A stretch of DNA of 64,000 nucleotides from Candidatus Peregrinibacteria bacterium (GTDB taxonomy: Bacteria; Patescibacteriota; Gracilibacteria; Peribacterales; Peribacteraceae), in the NCBI GenBank assembly GCA_030649955.1, contig JAUSFD010000015.1, forward strand, positions 1 to 64,000. The letters are read 5' to 3'. Under the pieces are notes generated by a model. It was not told the origin of the DNA, made no database searches, and was given only the letters and a program-made list of their open reading frames with translations. The stretch's first letter is position 1. Every line of letters begins with the position of its first letter. Of this stretch, positions 33,227-42,264 are shown in pieces. The position numbers and the translations under genes are program-made.

Positions 33227-34474
33227 TCATGTGGCCATGCCCTGCGCCGGCCCCCCCATCTGCGGAGGATTCCGCTGATCGAAGAACTGCGCCTGCGCGA
33301 TGATGGGCCGGGGGCTGCCCTGGGCAACGAGGTACGAGGCAACTTCGCGTGACTCCGTCGTGTCCTGGGTTCTGAGTGTCTGAACGAAATCCGCGAACTT
33401 CTCCCCGTAGACGTTCCCCGCCACACCGCCCTTGATCATCGCCTCGAGCGTGTTGATTACCTGAGGGGATGCACTGCTCCCCGCGAGCTCCTCCGCGAGT
33501 GCGCGCGGATCCTCCACCGGTTTCTTGTTCGCAATCTGTTTGAGTGCCTTCGTGAGGGCCGGGGGGAGGCTGGGTCGCATGATCGTCTCCGCCACCTGCT
33601 TCCACCCTTCTCCTTGGATGCCATTGTCGGAGAGGAACTGCCAGAAGGACGGGTTCATGACGGGGGCGATCTTCTTGGCGACCTGCTGGCTCTTCGAGTC
33701 CAGAATCACACCGGGGTAGCCCAGGAGGTACGCCCCCAGACCCCATGCGACAGCAGCTTTCGGCGGTCTGCCGGAGAGGACGCTCAGTGCCCCGAAGAGG
33801 AGAGCCACCCCGCCTGCGACAACTGCTCCGACTGTTCGCGTATGGGCACCGAAGTCCTGCAAGCGCGTACGCGTGCCCGGAGGTGAGCCGCGCTCCGGTG
33901 GAAGGTAGTTCATGGCCCACGTCACGGGGTCACACAGGTTCGCGTACTCCTCAAGAGTCGCTCGGAGTTCAACGAGCACTTTCTGAGCTCCCGGGTCGTT
34001 CGCTGCGGACATCCGCCATCCTTCAATTTGTTGGCTGATCGTGTACCACACCAGTCGCGTGTCGATGCACCACCCTTTCGTGCCGGTCACCGGCTTCAAA
34101 AAGGGAGCGTTCAGAAGGGTGAGCCCTGATGGGCCTCCGTGACGCATTCCCTTGATGATCGTGAGCGCCTCCTGCTTGAATCCCACGGAGCTCTGCATGG
34201 AGTCGAGAGCCTCCACAATGTTGTCGAGCTTAGAAGTAACCATCGAGAGAGCATGGTTGATGCGAAGAGGGGACTCGTCGAAGTAGCATTTGTGCAGATC
34301 GCGAACTTCCTTCCGCTCGAGCTCGCTCACCTGCTCCGCACGCATGCCCGCTAAGAGCTGCAGGCTCTCGTAGAGTCTCCGCACATTCACACGTTGCCTT
34401 TGACTTTCTCCCGTCTCCTGTGGGCGCTCAGGCTCTTGCGGTAATTGCCTTTGCTGGATGTTGTCGATGGTCAT
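33227..34474 (-). CDS. hypothetical two-TM protein downstream of the VirB6-like gene
   Basis: The 415-residue protein has a long helical N-terminal part, two hydrophobic segments near residues 215-255 (VGAVVAGGVALLFGALSVL and AVAWGLGAYLLGYPGVIL) and a soluble C-terminus ending in a Pro/Gly/Met-rich tail. I do not recognise a family. It begins 15 bases after the stop of the VirB6-like gene, so the two form an operon and probably act in the same membrane machine. Element D1 ends at its stop codon. Confidence 0.6.
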   Translation of the reverse strand: MTIDNIQQRQLPQEPERPQETGESQRQRVNVRRLYESLQLLAGMRAEQVSELERKEVRDLHKCYFDESPLRINHALSMVTSKLDNIVEALDSMQSSVGFKQEALTIIKGMRHGGPSGLTLLNAPFLKPVTGTKGWCIDTRLVWYTISQQIEGWRMSAANDPGAQKVLVELRATLEEYANLCDPVTWAMNYLPPERGSPPGTRTRLQDFGAHTRTVGAVVAGGVALLFGALSVLSGRPPKAAVAWGLGAYLLGYPGVILDSKSQQVAKKIAPVMNPSFWQFLSDNGIQGEGWKQVAETIMRPSLPPALTKALKQIANKKPVEDPRALAEELAGSSASPQVINTLEAMIKGGVAGNVYGEKFADFVQTLRTQDTTESREVASYLVAQGSPRPIIAQAQFFDQRNPPQMGGPAQGMAT

Positions 34475-34489
34475 GATGCAAGAGAGGGA

Positions 34490-36286
34490 TCACCCAGTGT
34501 AGTTTCGCGCGAAATTCATGAGGGCGTTGCGCTTATCTGCCGCAATACCTGCCTCCTGCGTGATGGCGTCCATGATCACGTGATTCGGTACAGACTTGAG
34601 GGACGCATCAGCTGCTTTCGCATCTCTCAGGATTGTCTTCCCTACACCCTCAACGTCCGCCGCCGTAGCCGCGTTGACGTTCTTTGCCCGGTTTACCAGC
34701 TGTGCCTTGACTGGGCCGATTGCATTGAGCTTGTTCTGAACCTCTGGCACTGAATGGTCCTTTTCACCTCTGATGAGTTTCATTGCGGAATCGGGGTTGT
34801 ACTTGAGGGCACTCATGATGTCTGAACCTTCTTTCATCAACCCACCAAGGCTCTTACTCGGTTTCCCTCCCACACCGGGGATGATCGGCACGGCAAGCGG
34901 TAGCCTCATCGCCGCACCGCCGATCTGCGTCCCCAAGCCCTTGATCCTCCCCGTGATCTTCGAGGTGAGCTCGTCCTTCTCCAAGATCTGGAACGTGAGT
35001 ACCCACATCACCCCCAGGGAGACCATGAGCCAGATCATTTGCCAGAGGTTTGAGATACCGCTCAGGAGGGGAATCGGGTTGTCTCGGAGTGCGGGAGGGG
35101 GAGCGAGGTTGCTCCCTACGTTTATCATAATGAAGCCGATGGACATGGGGATGGCGACGAATGTGGGGAGGAAGACCGCTGAGAGGAACTTGTTCCAGAT
35201 CATCTTCTTCGTATCGAACATCTTCTCCCCGATCGCGTCCCCGATGACCATGCTGATGACCGCGAATGGCATGAAGGCCATGGTGATCCACAGCACGGGG
35301 ATGCGGACGATGAATGCGACGAAGATGGCAATCATCGGGAAGAGGAGGGCGATGTTGATCACGAGCACGATGACCATCTTCATGAGGAACACCAGGTAGA
35401 CGCGGATTTCACTCGGCTTCAGGGCTGCCCCTGGAGCTGCACCGGTCGGGGGAGGGGGTCGGCCAATCTGCGCGAGCGTCTGGAGCCGCGCATGGTTGAC
35501 GATGAGGCCGTTGATCACCTTGCTGTGCGTCTTCACGTTGGCCACAGTTGCACCACTGAAAGACATGGACTGCACGCAGACCAGATCGGGCAGGGGGCAC
35601 GTCCATCCATTGGTCCTCGTTGTAGCTCCCGTCGTGTCTTTCTCAATAGCATCGAAGAACAGCACATTCGTCACGATCTTGCAGGGTACTTTCCCAAGTC
35701 CATCGGGGGCAGGTACCTCACACTTCACGTCCATGTAGTCTGGCAGCTGGAATGCTGTGTAGGCCGTGATCTGCCCAACGTCGAAGATCACGCGGGGGAT
35801 GAACCACGAGAAGTTCACGAGGATCACTGCTAGGACGAACTTCGGCCCCATCGAGCTGAGCGTCTCCTTCGCCTTGTCCGGTCGGATGATCATGTAGAGC
35901 GCCCCGATGATGAGGAGGATCGCGAAGAAGACGTTCACGAGGTCGCGGGCCACCTGCCAGATGTGGTGCAGCATGTCGAGGAGCGGTGTATCCACGAATG
36001 CCCCTCCCGTGGGAGCCCCCTGCACGTCGAAGATGAAGTTGGGATCCAGGGTAATGTCGATGAAGCGGAAGATCAGCCACATGATCACGTTGGATGCGGT
36101 GATGAACGTCGCTGTGTAGTCCGCGAACTGGGTGATGGTTGCAGACACGTGGTCTGTGCCTGAATTGGGTCCCTGCGCATGAGCGGTGACAGACCCAGCG
36201 ATTGCGTCCCATCCTCCCATCGAGAGCACGAGAGCAATGAGGATGGTGAGGCATACTCTCCTCTGGATGTTGGTGTGTGAGGTCAT
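34490..36286 (-). CDS. VirB6/TrbL-like polytopic membrane protein
   Basis: The 598-residue protein has an N-terminal signal-like segment (CLTILIALVLSMGGW), then about seven hydrophobic segments, with a loop region around residues 190-280 and a long soluble C-terminus from about 440. Segments such as VFFAILLIIGALYMII and FVLAVILVNFSWFIPRVIFDVGQI match the layout of type IV secretion or conjugation channel proteins of the VirB6/TrbL group as I know them from CPR genomes. No VirB4 ATPase or other component lies nearby, so this assignment is tentative. ATG 36286 lies seven bases after the -10. Confidence 0.55.
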   Translation of the reverse strand: MTSHTNIQRRVCLTILIALVLSMGGWDAIAGSVTAHAQGPNSGTDHVSATITQFADYTATFITASNVIMWLIFRFIDITLDPNFIFDVQGAPTGGAFVDTPLLDMLHHIWQVARDLVNVFFAILLIIGALYMIIRPDKAKETLSSMGPKFVLAVILVNFSWFIPRVIFDVGQITAYTAFQLPDYMDVKCEVPAPDGLGKVPCKIVTNVLFFDAIEKDTTGATTRTNGWTCPLPDLVCVQSMSFSGATVANVKTHSKVINGLIVNHARLQTLAQIGRPPPPTGAAPGAALKPSEIRVYLVFLMKMVIVLVINIALLFPMIAIFVAFIVRIPVLWITMAFMPFAVISMVIGDAIGEKMFDTKKMIWNKFLSAVFLPTFVAIPMSIGFIMINVGSNLAPPPALRDNPIPLLSGISNLWQMIWLMVSLGVMWVLTFQILEKDELTSKITGRIKGLGTQIGGAAMRLPLAVPIIPGVGGKPSKSLGGLMKEGSDIMSALKYNPDSAMKLIRGEKDHSVPEVQNKLNAIGPVKAQLVNRAKNVNAATAADVEGVGKTILRDAKAADASLKSVPNHVIMDAITQEAGIAADKRNALMNFARNYTG

Positions 36287-36293
36287 TCCTAGT

Positions 36294-36299
36294 ATTCTA
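36294..36299 (-). promoter_or_regulatory. -10 element of the VirB6-like operon
   Basis: Minus-strand TAGAAT in the context ACGCTAGAATACTAGGA. It ends seven bases before the ATG, again predicting a leaderless start. Confidence 0.5.
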
Positions 36300-36322
36300 G
36301 CGTATTTTCCGTTTTCGGACAA

Positions 36323-36531
36323 TTCTCGGAAGTGGAGAACGCAGCTTCTACCCTATGTCTCTCCTGCAACGGAGGAAACCAAGAAAGTACGTTATACCAT
36401 AAAATGGAATTTTAGTGAGTAGAAGTTGTGAACAAAGGCATATTTGAAGTGAAGGGAAACATGCTAGATTTTGCTTAAAACAAGCCAAAAAATAAGAACA
36501 AGTATTTAGTACTAACGGTTGAGTACCTTTC
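36323..36531. other. AT-rich intergenic region, divergent promoters
   Basis: About 210 bases between two divergent genes, clearly more AT-rich than the rest of the window. No gene seen. It probably holds upstream control sites for both. Confidence 0.4.
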
Positions 36532-36560
36532 TTGCACTTAACTGACAATCATGAGTAATG
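36532..36560 (+). promoter_or_regulatory. promoter of the winged-helix regulator
   Basis: TTGCAC (36532-36537), a 17-base spacer and GTAATG (36555-36560), ending nine bases before the ATG at 36570. Confidence 0.4.
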
Positions 36561-36569
36561 TTTGTGAAC

Positions 36570-37157
36570 ATGTCGTCCGTGGTCCTCAAAGCACTGTTCA
36601 GCTCGCAGACGCGCGTCAAGTTGCTATCGACGTTCCTCCTCCACCCGGAGCAGGAGTTCTTCATCCGGGAACTCACCCGTTTGCTCGGGGAGCAGATCAA
36701 CAGCATCCGCCGAGAACTCGAAAATCTACGCAGGGTGGGGCTGGTGAAGGCACGGCACAAGAATCGGAAGAAGTACTATCGCGTGGACACCGAGTTCAGT
36801 CTCTACGCAGACCTGAAGAGCATGTTCACGAAGGAGATCCAGACGGAGAACCCCGTGGTCGCGAGCCTGCGCAAGCTCCCGCACATCGAGCTCCTGCTCC
36901 TCGCGGGAGCCTTCACAGGGACGGAGAGCAAGGTGGACCTCCTCATCGTCGGGAATGTGAAGAAGGAGATTATCGAGACGCTGCTCGCGCAGGATGCCGC
37001 GTTCCGCAACGCCAAGTACTCGATTTTCCAGCAGCCGGATTTCCTCTACCGCCTGAGTCTCAGAGACCGCTTCATCCTCGAGATCCTCAACGATCCCCGG
37101 CATATCATCGTCCAGAACAACCTTCAGGCGCAGATTGCAGAAGCATTGGGAAAGTGA
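36570..37157 (+). CDS. winged-helix DNA-binding regulator
   Basis: The 195-residue protein has an ArsR-like winged helix at about residues 1-80: LKALFSSQTRVKLLSTFL, EFFIRELTRLLGEQINSIRRELENLRRVGLVKARHKNRKKYYRV, where the recognition helix and wing are clear. The rest (about 85-195) has a nucleotidyltransferase-like look (LLLLAGAFTGTESKVDLLIVG), but the usual catalytic aspartate pair is not obvious. It may sense a small ligand. ATG 36570 is preferred to 36558 because of the promoter spacing. Confidence 0.75.
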   Translation: MSSVVLKALFSSQTRVKLLSTFLLHPEQEFFIRELTRLLGEQINSIRRELENLRRVGLVKARHKNRKKYYRVDTEFSLYADLKSMFTKEIQTENPVVASLRKLPHIELLLLAGAFTGTESKVDLLIVGNVKKEIIETLLAQDAAFRNAKYSIFQQPDFLYRLSLRDRFILEILNDPRHIIVQNNLQAQIAEALGK

Positions 37158-37160
37158 CGA

Positions 37161-37270
37161 AGGGAACAGGGAGCCGAATATCAGGGAATAGGGGGGATCA
37201 GATAGAAGGGGACCGGGATGAAAAGAGGCCTTAGATATGCCCTGTTCCCAGTTCCCAGTTCCCCGTTCCC
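37161..37270. repeat. inverted periodic element C1 (period 7)
   Basis: The right arm has units CTGTTCC, CAGTTCC, CAGTTCC, CCGTTCC; the left arm (AGGGAACAGGGAGCC and further degenerate units) is inverted. It lies between the regulator and rplS. C2 is at 50463. Confidence 0.7.
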
Positions 37271-37324
37271 AAAGGGAAATCGCCCTTTACATAGTGCGCA
37301 ATTTTGCCTACTCTCTCCCAGCTC

Positions 37325-37765
37325 ATGGCAGTTGGTGTACGTGACCTCAGCGGCAAGAAGAAACCTAGACCGGACGTGAAGCCGGGCTACACCGTGCGCG
37401 TCCACGAGCGCATCAAGGAGGGGGAAAAGGAGCGCACGCAGGTGTTCGAGGGGCTCGTCATCGGGGTCCACCGTGGCCACAGTGATACAGACGTTACCTT
37501 CACCGTGCGCAGAATTGCCTCTGGGGTTGGGGTGGAGCGCGTCTTCCCCATGGAGTCTCCCTTGATCGAGAAGATCGACGTGAAGAAGGTGGCGAAGGTC
37601 CGCCGTGCGAAGCTCTCGTTCCTCCGCGGGAGAGAGGGGAAGAGCGCCCGCTTGAGCGAGCGGTTTACCAATGCGGATGAATTCGCAATCGCCGTGAGTG
37701 CGCCAGAAACTCCTGCGCAAGCTCCTGTGGCTGCAGAGGCAGCGGCAGCAGAGAAGAGCGTATAG
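37325..37765 (+). CDS. rplS: ribosomal protein bL19
   Basis: The 146-residue protein of the large subunit near the 30S interface shows [57 protein letters not shown] and [20 protein letters not shown]. It has about 30 extra C-terminal residues that are Ala/Pro-rich. ATG 37325 fits the family N-terminus and lies ten bases after TACTCT (37309-37314). Its stop codon overlaps the -10 of the next gene. Confidence 0.95.
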   Translation: MAVGVRDLSGKKKPRPDVKPGYTVRVHERIKEGEKERTQVFEGLVIGVHRGHSDTDVTFTVRRIASGVGVERVFPMESPLIEKIDVKKVAKVRRAKLSFLRGREGKSARLSERFTNADEFAIAVSAPETPAQAPVAAEAAAAEKSV

Positions 37766-37766
37766 T
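37761..37766 (+). promoter_or_regulatory. -10 of the csaB-like gene, overlapping the rplS stop
   Basis: TATAGT includes the TAG stop of rplS and ends six bases before the next ATG. The downstream gene may therefore be expressed independently of rplS. Confidence 0.45.
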
Positions 37767-37772
37767 CCGTCC

Positions 37773-38735
37773 ATGCGCTACCTGCTCGCAGGGAACTACG
37801 GGGTAGGCAATCTGGGAGATGAAGCTCTCAAGGACTATTTCCTCAAACGATTTCCGGATGTGGAGTGGATTCCCCTCAGCGCTACTCCGGGATCAGGGGA
37901 GAAGCCTTTTCTTCCGAGTGGGCTGCGCTCCCTCTTCGGCTTTGGCTGGCTCTTAACACTCCGTTCCCTCCGCGGGAGTGACGGCTTGGTATTTGGCGGC
38001 GGAAGCCTCTTCACCGATGTGGAATCTGTACGGGCGTGCTTCACATGGTGGTGTCATGCCCGTATCTGCACTCTCCTCAGGAAGCCCTACTTCCTGGCGT
38101 TCCAGGGAATTGGACCATTCAGAACGAGAGTAGGGGAGTGGTTTGCCCGCTGGGCAATCCGGCATGCGGCACTCGTTTCTGTGAGGGATAATCCATCGGC
38201 AAAGCGATGTGAGGAATGGGGATTGAACAAAGAGATTATACAATCATTCGATCCGGTTTTTTCTCTTCTCTCAGAAGGAAAACAGGTGGGGAGTACAAGA
38301 AAAATACTCATTGTTATCCCTCGAAATAACACCGCTGCAAGTCTCCTCCAATCACTCACTGCACTCGTCCATCGAGGGTGGGAGGAGGTGCACATTGTTC
38401 TCATGCAGGGGGAGGAGAGCATCGGTATGACTCTCAAGGAGTACTTCAGCAATTGGGGGGTACCAGTCCATATGAAGTCTGTCGTCTCCCTCTCCGATCT
38501 TCACAGAGAAGTCGCAGTGGGAAGTTTCGTCCTCACCGAACGGTATCACGGGGGGATTGCTGCTCTTGCTCTCGGGATTCCCTTCGAGGCGATCCCCCAG
38601 GCTCCGGGTGATAAGCTCGATAGCCTTTCGAAGCTGAGTGTGAGCCCAGATAGTATCGCAGAGCTCGCCATTGCCATTGCCAGAGGGGAGGAGGAACTGC
38701 GAAAAGCTCTGAAGAAAGCGAGTCCATCGCGGTAA
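37773..38735 (+). CDS. CsaB-like polysaccharide pyruvyl transferase
   Basis: The 320-residue protein matches the pyruvyl transferase family: LLAGNYGVGNLGDEALKDYF at the N-terminus, LVFGGGSLFTD, FLAFQGIGPFRTRVGEWFARWAIRHAALVSVRDNPSAKRCEEWG, and the late VLTERYHGGIAALALGIPFEAIP. CsaB adds a ketal-linked pyruvate from PEP to a wall polysaccharide, the ligand of SLH domains; two SLH proteins occur in this window, so the same role is plausible. ATG 37773 follows a TATAGT by six bases. Confidence 0.8.
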   Translation: MRYLLAGNYGVGNLGDEALKDYFLKRFPDVEWIPLSATPGSGEKPFLPSGLRSLFGFGWLLTLRSLRGSDGLVFGGGSLFTDVESVRACFTWWCHARICTLLRKPYFLAFQGIGPFRTRVGEWFARWAIRHAALVSVRDNPSAKRCEEWGLNKEIIQSFDPVFSLLSEGKQVGSTRKILIVIPRNNTAASLLQSLTALVHRGWEEVHIVLMQGEESIGMTLKEYFSNWGVPVHMKSVVSLSDLHREVAVGSFVLTERYHGGIAALALGIPFEAIPQAPGDKLDSLSKLSVSPDSIAELAIAIARGEEELRKALKKASPSR

Positions 38736-38800
38736 AACCCGTCGCCAGGACTGCGGCAACACGGTAAGATTCTGGCGTGGATATCAGAAACTTCTGCACC

Positions 38801-38867
38801 CGACTTCGCTCCTGCTACGCCGGGCAAGCCCAACTTCGCCCCGTGCACGGGGCTACGCTGGGCGAGT
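38801..38867. repeat. TTCG/TACG hairpin element before lepA
   Basis: Two units in tandem, CTTCGCTCCTGCTACG and then GCCCAACTTCG around a GCCCC/GGGGC stem to CTACGCTGGGC. The second forms a strong hairpin with TTCG facing TACG, as in the elements beside tRNA-Val and in the tRNA-Lys copy. Confidence 0.6.
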
Positions 38868-38883
38868 CATCTACTTCTGACCA

Positions 38884-40701
38884 ATGAACATTCGAAATTT
38901 CTGCATCATCGCACATATAGACCACGGCAAGTCGACCCTCGCGGACCGCCTGATTGAGGCCACGGGCACGCTCCAGAAGCGCGAGATGAAGGAGCAGATG
39001 CTCGACATGATGGATCTGGAGCGGGAGCGGGGGATCACGATCAAGCTCCAACCGGTGCGCATGCACTATCGTGATCATGAGGTAAACCTCATCGATACCC
39101 CGGGGCATACAGATTTTCGCTATGAGGTCAGTAGATCGCTCGCCGCGTGCGAAGGGGCGATCCTCCTTGTCGATGCCTCTCAGGGGATTCAAGCGCAAAC
39201 GCTCGCCGTGCTCTACATGGCGGTCGAGGCGAACCTCAAGATTGTTCCGGTCCTGAATAAGATCGATCTCCCCGCAGCGGACCCGGAGCGCGTGAGCTTG
39301 GAGGTAATGCGGCTTCTCGGATGTGAGAAGGAAGAGATTCTCCGCATCTCCGCCAAGGAGGGGCGGGGAATCACGGAGGTCCTGGATGCCGTGATCGAGA
39401 GATTGCCTCCTCCCCGGGTGACCTCGGCAGCGCTCGGCACATCCCGTGCTCTCATCTTCGATGCGGTGATGGATGCGTACCGGGGCGCCGTCGCGTACGT
39501 CCGCATCGTCGAGGGATCGTTCAGGAAAGGAGAGGTCGTGCACCTGCTGGGGACGAAGACGCCCTTCGAGGTGCAGGATGTCGGCTTCTTCGCCCCGAAG
39601 TACGTGTCGGATGATGTGCTGACGGAAGGGCAGATTGGGTACCTCGTGACGGGACTCAAGGATGTGCGTCAGGTGCGCGTTGGCGACACCATCTCTGCGA
39701 AGGGTGATGCTCTGCAATTGCCTGGCTACAAGCAGGTGCAGCCAATGGTCTTCGCTGGATTGTATCCGAGTGAAGCCGATGAGCTCCCGCAGCTTCGGGA
39801 TGCCCTGGAGAAGCTCTCCCTCAATGATGCTGCACTCCGGGTGGAATCGGAGAGGAATGCAGCACTGGGAAATGGCTTCCGCTGCGGCTTCCTCGGGCTC
39901 CTGCACTTGGACATCATTCAGGAGCGCCTCGAGCGCGAGTACCAGTGCACTCTCGTTGTCACGGCCCCGAGTGTGCTCTACGAGATTAAACTCAATGCGA
40001 AGAACCCCGCTGCGATCGTTCGCAGTAGCCTCCTCAAAGTGGACGAGCCAGATACCGCAGCGATCTCCAATCCTGCGGATGTCCCCGATCCTACGTACAT
40101 CGAGGAGATCCGCGAGCCGTGGGTAGCGCTCGAGATTGTCTGTCGAAAGGAGGATGTGGGAGCCGCAATGACGCTCGTGCAGGAGCGGCGGGGTATCTAC
40201 CAGTCACTCGAGTACCTCGACGCCGATCGCGCACTCCTCCACTTCGAGGTCCCTCTCCAGGGGATCGTCCTCGATTTCTTCGACCAGCTCAAGTCCGCTA
40301 CTTCGGGGTACGCCTCTATGAGTTACGAGCCGCTCGGCTACCGCAAGGGCGACCTGGTGAAGCTCGATATCCTCCTCCTCGGGGAGAATTCCGAGGCACT
40401 CAGCACAATCGTGCACCGCTCTGAGGCGCACCACGTTGGCAGCGTCGTCTGCAAGCAGCTCAAGGAAACGATCCCGAAGGCGCAGTTCCCTATCTCCATC
40501 CAAGCAGCCATTGGAGGGAAGATCGTCGCGCGCGAGACACTTCCGGCCTATCGCAAGGATGTCACGGGCTACCTCTACGGTGGCGATGTCTCCCGGAAGA
40601 AGAAGCTGCTCGAGAAGCAGAAACGCGGCAAGAAGCGCATGAAGCAGATGGGGAGAGTCACGCTGACGCAGGATGCGTTCCTCTCTGTTCTCAAGCGCTG
40701 A
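38884..40701 (+). CDS. lepA: elongation factor 4 (LepA)
   Basis: The 605-residue ribosome back-translocase GTPase has G1 AHIDHGKSTLADRL (about 11-24), DTPGHTDFRYEV, NKIDLPAADPERV, SAKEGRG, and the LepA-specific C-terminal domain with PISIQAAIGGKIVARETLPAYRKDVTGYLYGGDVSRKKKLLEKQKRGKKRMK. Length and order are typical. No Shine-Dalgarno site is visible. thpR follows after four bases. Confidence 0.97.
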   Translation: MNIRNFCIIAHIDHGKSTLADRLIEATGTLQKREMKEQMLDMMDLERERGITIKLQPVRMHYRDHEVNLIDTPGHTDFRYEVSRSLAACEGAILLVDASQGIQAQTLAVLYMAVEANLKIVPVLNKIDLPAADPERVSLEVMRLLGCEKEEILRISAKEGRGITEVLDAVIERLPPPRVTSAALGTSRALIFDAVMDAYRGAVAYVRIVEGSFRKGEVVHLLGTKTPFEVQDVGFFAPKYVSDDVLTEGQIGYLVTGLKDVRQVRVGDTISAKGDALQLPGYKQVQPMVFAGLYPSEADELPQLRDALEKLSLNDAALRVESERNAALGNGFRCGFLGLLHLDIIQERLEREYQCTLVVTAPSVLYEIKLNAKNPAAIVRSSLLKVDEPDTAAISNPADVPDPTYIEEIREPWVALEIVCRKEDVGAAMTLVQERRGIYQSLEYLDADRALLHFEVPLQGIVLDFFDQLKSATSGYASMSYEPLGYRKGDLVKLDILLLGENSEALSTIVHRSEAHHVGSVVCKQLKETIPKAQFPISIQAAIGGKIVARETLPAYRKDVTGYLYGGDVSRKKKLLEKQKRGKKRMKQMGRVTLTQDAFLSVLKR

Positions 40702-40705
40702 GAAT

Positions 40706-41260
40706 ATGGAGCCGCTCGTCTTCCCGCTGCGCAGTTGCTTCGTGGCGGTGCCGCTCACCGGTGATGCTCTCGCACACTTCCTGAGTGTCCAGGATGCGCT
40801 CAAACCCTGGAGTGAGATTCTCCGCTTCCAGAAGCGAGAAACTCCACACCTCACCCTCCAGTTCTGGAAGGAGATACTGGAGATCGAGTACACCCAACTC
40901 CTGAAGCAAGTGCCGACAATTGCTGGGAAAGCTGAGCCGTTCACGCTCCGCATTGCCGGTGTCGATGCCTTCCGCTCCCGTGGGCTCGCGAATGTCCTCT
41001 TCCTCGATGTCCCCTTCAGTGAACCGCTCGCACGTCTGAAGAAACTCTGCCCCTGGCCGAGCATTGGTCCCTTTCACCCACACGTGACGATCGCTCGCAT
41101 CCGTCATCCGCAGCGATTCGTAACAGAGGAGAAGCGCATCATGAAGGCGATTGTGAATACTTCATTCACGATGGAAGTCGACCAGCTCACACTCTACGCG
41201 ACGGTCGGTGAGCAGAACCAAACGCCGCTCCTGACCTTTCCGCTTGGAGGCGTCAGCTGA
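40706..41260 (+). CDS. thpR: RNA 2',3'-cyclic phosphodiesterase (2H family)
   Basis: The 184-residue 2H-phosphoesterase has the two HxT motifs PHLTLQF (H48) and PHVTIAR (H126) and the start RSCFVAVPLTGDALAHF. ThpR/LigT opens 2',3'-cyclic phosphates on RNA ends and in vitro ligates tRNA halves. ATG 40706 is four bases after the lepA stop, suggesting cotranscription; the upstream extension to 40673 overlaps lepA. It converges with a 26-residue membrane peptide gene, overlapping by eight bases. Confidence 0.9.
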   Translation: MEPLVFPLRSCFVAVPLTGDALAHFLSVQDALKPWSEILRFQKRETPHLTLQFWKEILEIEYTQLLKQVPTIAGKAEPFTLRIAGVDAFRSRGLANVLFLDVPFSEPLARLKKLCPWPSIGPFHPHVTIARIRHPQRFVTEEKRIMKAIVNTSFTMEVDQLTLYATVGEQNQTPLLTFPLGGVS

Positions 41261-41333
41261 AGATGAAGTAGAGGAGACCCCACCCGCCGCCGAAGACCAT
41301 GGCGATGAGGATGGCAATGAAGAGCTTGCGCAT
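41253..41333 (-). CDS. 26-residue single-TM peptide
   Basis: MRKLFIAILIAMVFGGGW then GLLYFIFS: a basic start, one hydrophobic segment and a Gly-rich turn. I recall similarly short peptides in CPR genomes but cannot confirm this. It could be a small membrane regulator or a chance frame; its 3' end overlaps thpR by eight bases. Confidence 0.4.
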   Translation of the reverse strand: MRKLFIAILIAMVFGGGWGLLYFIFS

Positions 41334-41399
41334 ACGAAGAGAGGGGAATGCTGATGTATATGACGGGAGAGCGAGCAAGGGATGACGCCATCTGTATTG

Positions 41400-41546
41400 A
41401 CAATGAAAAGTTCCAATTCCCAAATCCCAAGTTCCAAACAAATTCCAATGAAAAAATTCCAATGTTTCATACCTTGAGATTTCCGTGTGTTTGGAATTTG
41501 GAGCTTCTTTGGGATTTGGGTTTTGGGTTTTTGGATTTTCCCCAAA
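41400..41546. repeat. inverted periodic element H (period 7)
   Basis: Left-arm units AGTTCCA, ATTCCCA, AATCCCA, AGTTCCA and more; right-arm units TTTGGAA, TTTGGAG, then GGGATTT, GGGTTTT, GGGTTTT. This is the longest element (about 147 bases) and ends at the 3' end of the 41553 gene. Confidence 0.8.
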
Positions 41547-41552
41547 AAATCT

Positions 41553-42248
41553 TCATGCGTCCTCGTCCTCACTTTTGGGGAGTTGCTTCTTCACCACCAT
41601 GTGGAGGAACGGCTCGAGGACTGTTTGGAGAATGCTCGCGGTGAACGGCTGGAGGCTCTCGAAGGGGACATCCTTCGCACCACCCTCCTTCGACTGGAAG
41701 AACTCGAGGAGGACGAACGTCGTGAGCTGCAGGACTGTGCCGTCGATGTTGCGCTCGTCGACCATGAGCTTCTCCAGGATCTGCTGCGCCTCCAGCGAGA
41801 GCACCATCTGCATGCGCGTGATCCACTCGATGAGTTTGCGATTCGCCTGTGCATTGATGTCTCCGCCTGCGGAGAGTTCGATGGAGTTGTCCATCGCCTC
41901 TGCCTCCGTCTTCCCCGTCGTTTCCTTCAGGTATTCCTGCACGACGTTGAGGCACTCATCGTTGATGAGCGAGAGGATCGCGAGGATGAAGATCGATGGA
42001 CAGTCGCGCGCGACTAAGCGCGAGATCAGGACGAAGAGGTGCGTGTACCGCTCGTCATTGAGGAACTGGATGATCGTGCGCGCGACTCTCGTATCGCGCT
42101 TCTTCGATCGCTTCTCCTCCCGCTGAATCGCCTGGATCGCCGCAGCCGCAGCCGCGAACCTCTGCTTCGCCTCCTCACTCAGCTGCTCTGGTGCACTACT
42201 TCCCCCCTCGCCAGGAGCCCCGATGTCGATACCGCCAGTCTCAGACAT
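41553..42248 (-). CDS. hypothetical protein, 231 aa
   Basis: A soluble, helical protein with an Ala/Gln/Glu-rich N-terminal region (about residues 20-55) and a long helical body; no signal peptide. Its central part has FVLISRLVARDCPSIFILAILSLINDE, moderately hydrophobic. No family recognised. TACTCT (42255-42260) ends six bases before the ATG, and a palindrome covers the -35 region, so expression may be repressor-controlled. Confidence 0.6.
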   Translation of the reverse strand: MSETGGIDIGAPGEGGSSAPEQLSEEAKQRFAAAAAAIQAIQREEKRSKKRDTRVARTIIQFLNDERYTHLFVLISRLVARDCPSIFILAILSLINDECLNVVQEYLKETTGKTEAEAMDNSIELSAGGDINAQANRKLIEWITRMQMVLSLEAQQILEKLMVDERNIDGTVLQLTTFVLLEFFQSKEGGAKDVPFESLQPFTASILQTVLEPFLHMVVKKQLPKSEDEDA

Positions 42249-42264
42249 GGTGCAAGAGTATCAG

